Shown in pieces: positions 62,981 through 64,000 of a stretch of DNA of 64,000 nt. The DNA is taken from positions 1-64,000 of the forward strand of contig NZ_JRPQ01000071.1 in NCBI RefSeq assembly GCF_000762405.1, in the 5' to 3' direction. This DNA comes from Hoylesella timonensis S9-PR14 (GTDB lineage Bacteria; Bacteroidota; Bacteroidia; Bacteroidales; Bacteroidaceae). The first letter of the stretch is position 1. Every line of letters starts with the position of its first letter. The notes beneath the pieces were generated by a model. That model was given only the letters and a program-made list of their open reading frames with translations. It did no database searches and was not told the origin of the DNA. A program made the translations under genes and the position numbers.

Positions 62981-64000
62981 ATGTTCTACAATATCATACA
63001 ACGAAAAAGGAACGAATGGTTAGGGCGTGAAGACTGCCCTATCAAATCTTTACTCTCATACATTGAAAGTAAAGGAATGATGCGTGATGCGCAAATTGAA
63101 GCAATCAAGACCTATCTGTTCCTGAAGATTGAATGCAACAACAAGCCCTTATGGAGACTTTTCATAGAGGGTGATTTCTTGTCTCTCAATCTTGATGATT
63201 TGAGGCTGACAGCCAAAGCGAGAGATATCCTTGCATCTAATAAGGCAGCTGCTTCGCTTTACGAATATGCCTGTTTGAAAGATGACAAAGGCAATTTGTC
63301 TGCCACAACTTTAAAGAACTTCATTGAAGAGAGCCCTGATACAATAGATTATGTTTCAGTTTTCAAGAGAATGTTCTATAATGTTGCTTATCCTGATTAT
63401 ATATTCAGCCTTCCAATGGGAGCAGGCAAAACCTACCTCATGGCGACGTTTATCTATCTTGACTTGTATTTTTCCCTGAACGAACCAGACAATCCTGCTT
63501 TCGCTCATAACTTCATGGTGCTTGCCCCATCAGGTCTTAAGTCATCCATTATCCCGAGCATCAAAAACATTCAGGACTTTGACCCGACTTGGATTCTACC
63601 AGATCCAGTTGCTTCCCAACTTAAAAAAGAAATACAATTTGAGATACTCGATGAACAAAAGACCGCACAAAAAAGTAATCTTGTTAAGAATCCGAACGCA
63701 CAGAAGATAAACAACCACCAACCGTTTGAATATCTTCGTGGACTGGTGGCTGTAACCAATGCCGAAAAGGTAATACTCGACAAGGTTGATAAAGACAAAG
63801 GCGATGACCGTTCCTTATATACTGAAAAGGAATGGGATGAAGTCAAAAACTCAAACGAACTCCGTAATATTATTGCAAAGATTCCACATCTTTCTATTTT
63901 CATAGATGAAGTACACCATGCTTCCGATGGAGACATTAAACTTCGTCAGGTTGTAAACAAGTGGACTGAAGCCAAAACGTTCAATTCTGTTTTAGGTTTT
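62981..64000 (+). CDS. DEAD/DEAH-type helicase, restriction (Res)-like; 3' end beyond window
   Basis: At least 340 aa, incomplete. The start is ATG 62981, 12 bases after the fic stop. Walker A SLPMGAGKTYLM (143-154) and DEAH-like box IDEVHH (308-313) mark a superfamily 2 helicase; residues ~1-135 resemble the N-terminal region of type III Res-like or related ResIII helicases. Type III restriction, or a defence helicase such as in Lamassu/Gabija-like sets, is possible. The partner genes lie outside the window. Confidence 0.75.
   Translation, partial: MFYNIIQRKRNEWLGREDCPIKSLLSYIESKGMMRDAQIEAIKTYLFLKIECNNKPLWRLFIEGDFLSLNLDDLRLTAKARDILASNKAAASLYEYACLKDDKGNLSATTLKNFIEESPDTIDYVSVFKRMFYNVAYPDYIFSLPMGAGKTYLMATFIYLDLYFSLNEPDNPAFAHNFMVLAPSGLKSSIIPSIKNIQDFDPTWILPDPVASQLKKEIQFEILDEQKTAQKSNLVKNPNAQKINNHQPFEYLRGLVAVTNAEKVILDKVDKDKGDDRSLYTEKEWDEVKNSNELRNIIAKIPHLSIFIDEVHHASDGDIKLRQVVNKWTEAKTFNSVLGF

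Overview
The window is chromosomal DNA of a member of the Bacteroidales, most likely Prevotella or a close relative. The evidence is the gene set (SusC/SusD pair, SprA, RprX/RprY, diaminopimelate dehydrogenase, NhaD, many exported peptidases), the TAnnTTTG-type promoters, and the near absence of Shine-Dalgarno sequences. No rRNA, tRNA or CRISPR array was seen.

Layout. 1-7,750: a large PEP-synthase-like protein with two receiver-like domains, then gdhA, an RlpA-like protein, fabI, and a lipoprotein serpin facing back. 7,832-19,653: a minus-strand run (membrane protein, dacB, mscS, then serpin; upstream of these sprA and ruvA). 20,012-25,805: minus-strand dxs-trkA-trkH-manA. 25,882-30,826: exported aminopeptidase C and a prolyl-type S9 peptidase, facing ddh. 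31,145-32,993: a two-gene ATPase plus DUF4435/Toprim-like cassette that resembles the PARIS anti-phage system in compact form. 34,078-36,766: rprY-rprX-GNAT. 36,750-48,674: minus-strand MG-domain surface protein and nhaD, then a tlpA-like / kelch lipoprotein / susC / susD transport operon. 49,152-53,258: TonB-family receptor, PAS-LuxR regulator and ThiF-like adenylyltransferase that share one operator motif. 53,976-60,746: housekeeping genes (DUF6621-type, carboxynorspermidine-dehydrogenase-like, recA, small outer-membrane barrel, conserved hypothetical, dnaK). 60,811-64,000: accessory, defence-like island (gene remnant, DUF6155, HTH, Fic with altered active site, start of a DEAD/DEAH helicase).

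How they work together. The exported peptidases, GdhA, Ddh and TonB/SusCD transporters fit an organism living on peptides and amino acids in a host-associated, anaerobic niche. SprA implies a type IX secretion system. TrkAH and NhaD handle K+ and Na+.

Most interesting signals. (1) A perfect or near-perfect operator, TTACAC-N4-GTGTAA, occurs three times, exactly 22 bases upstream of identical TATTTTTG boxes for two different genes, and upstream of the LuxR gene: a self-contained regulon. (2) The compact PARIS-like pair. (3) A family of about 0.5 kb palindrome-rich non-coding elements, four copies in this window. (4) A Fic protein whose catalytic His is Asn. (5) Regulatory hairpins directly in front of susC and of the carboxynorspermidine-dehydrogenase-like gene.
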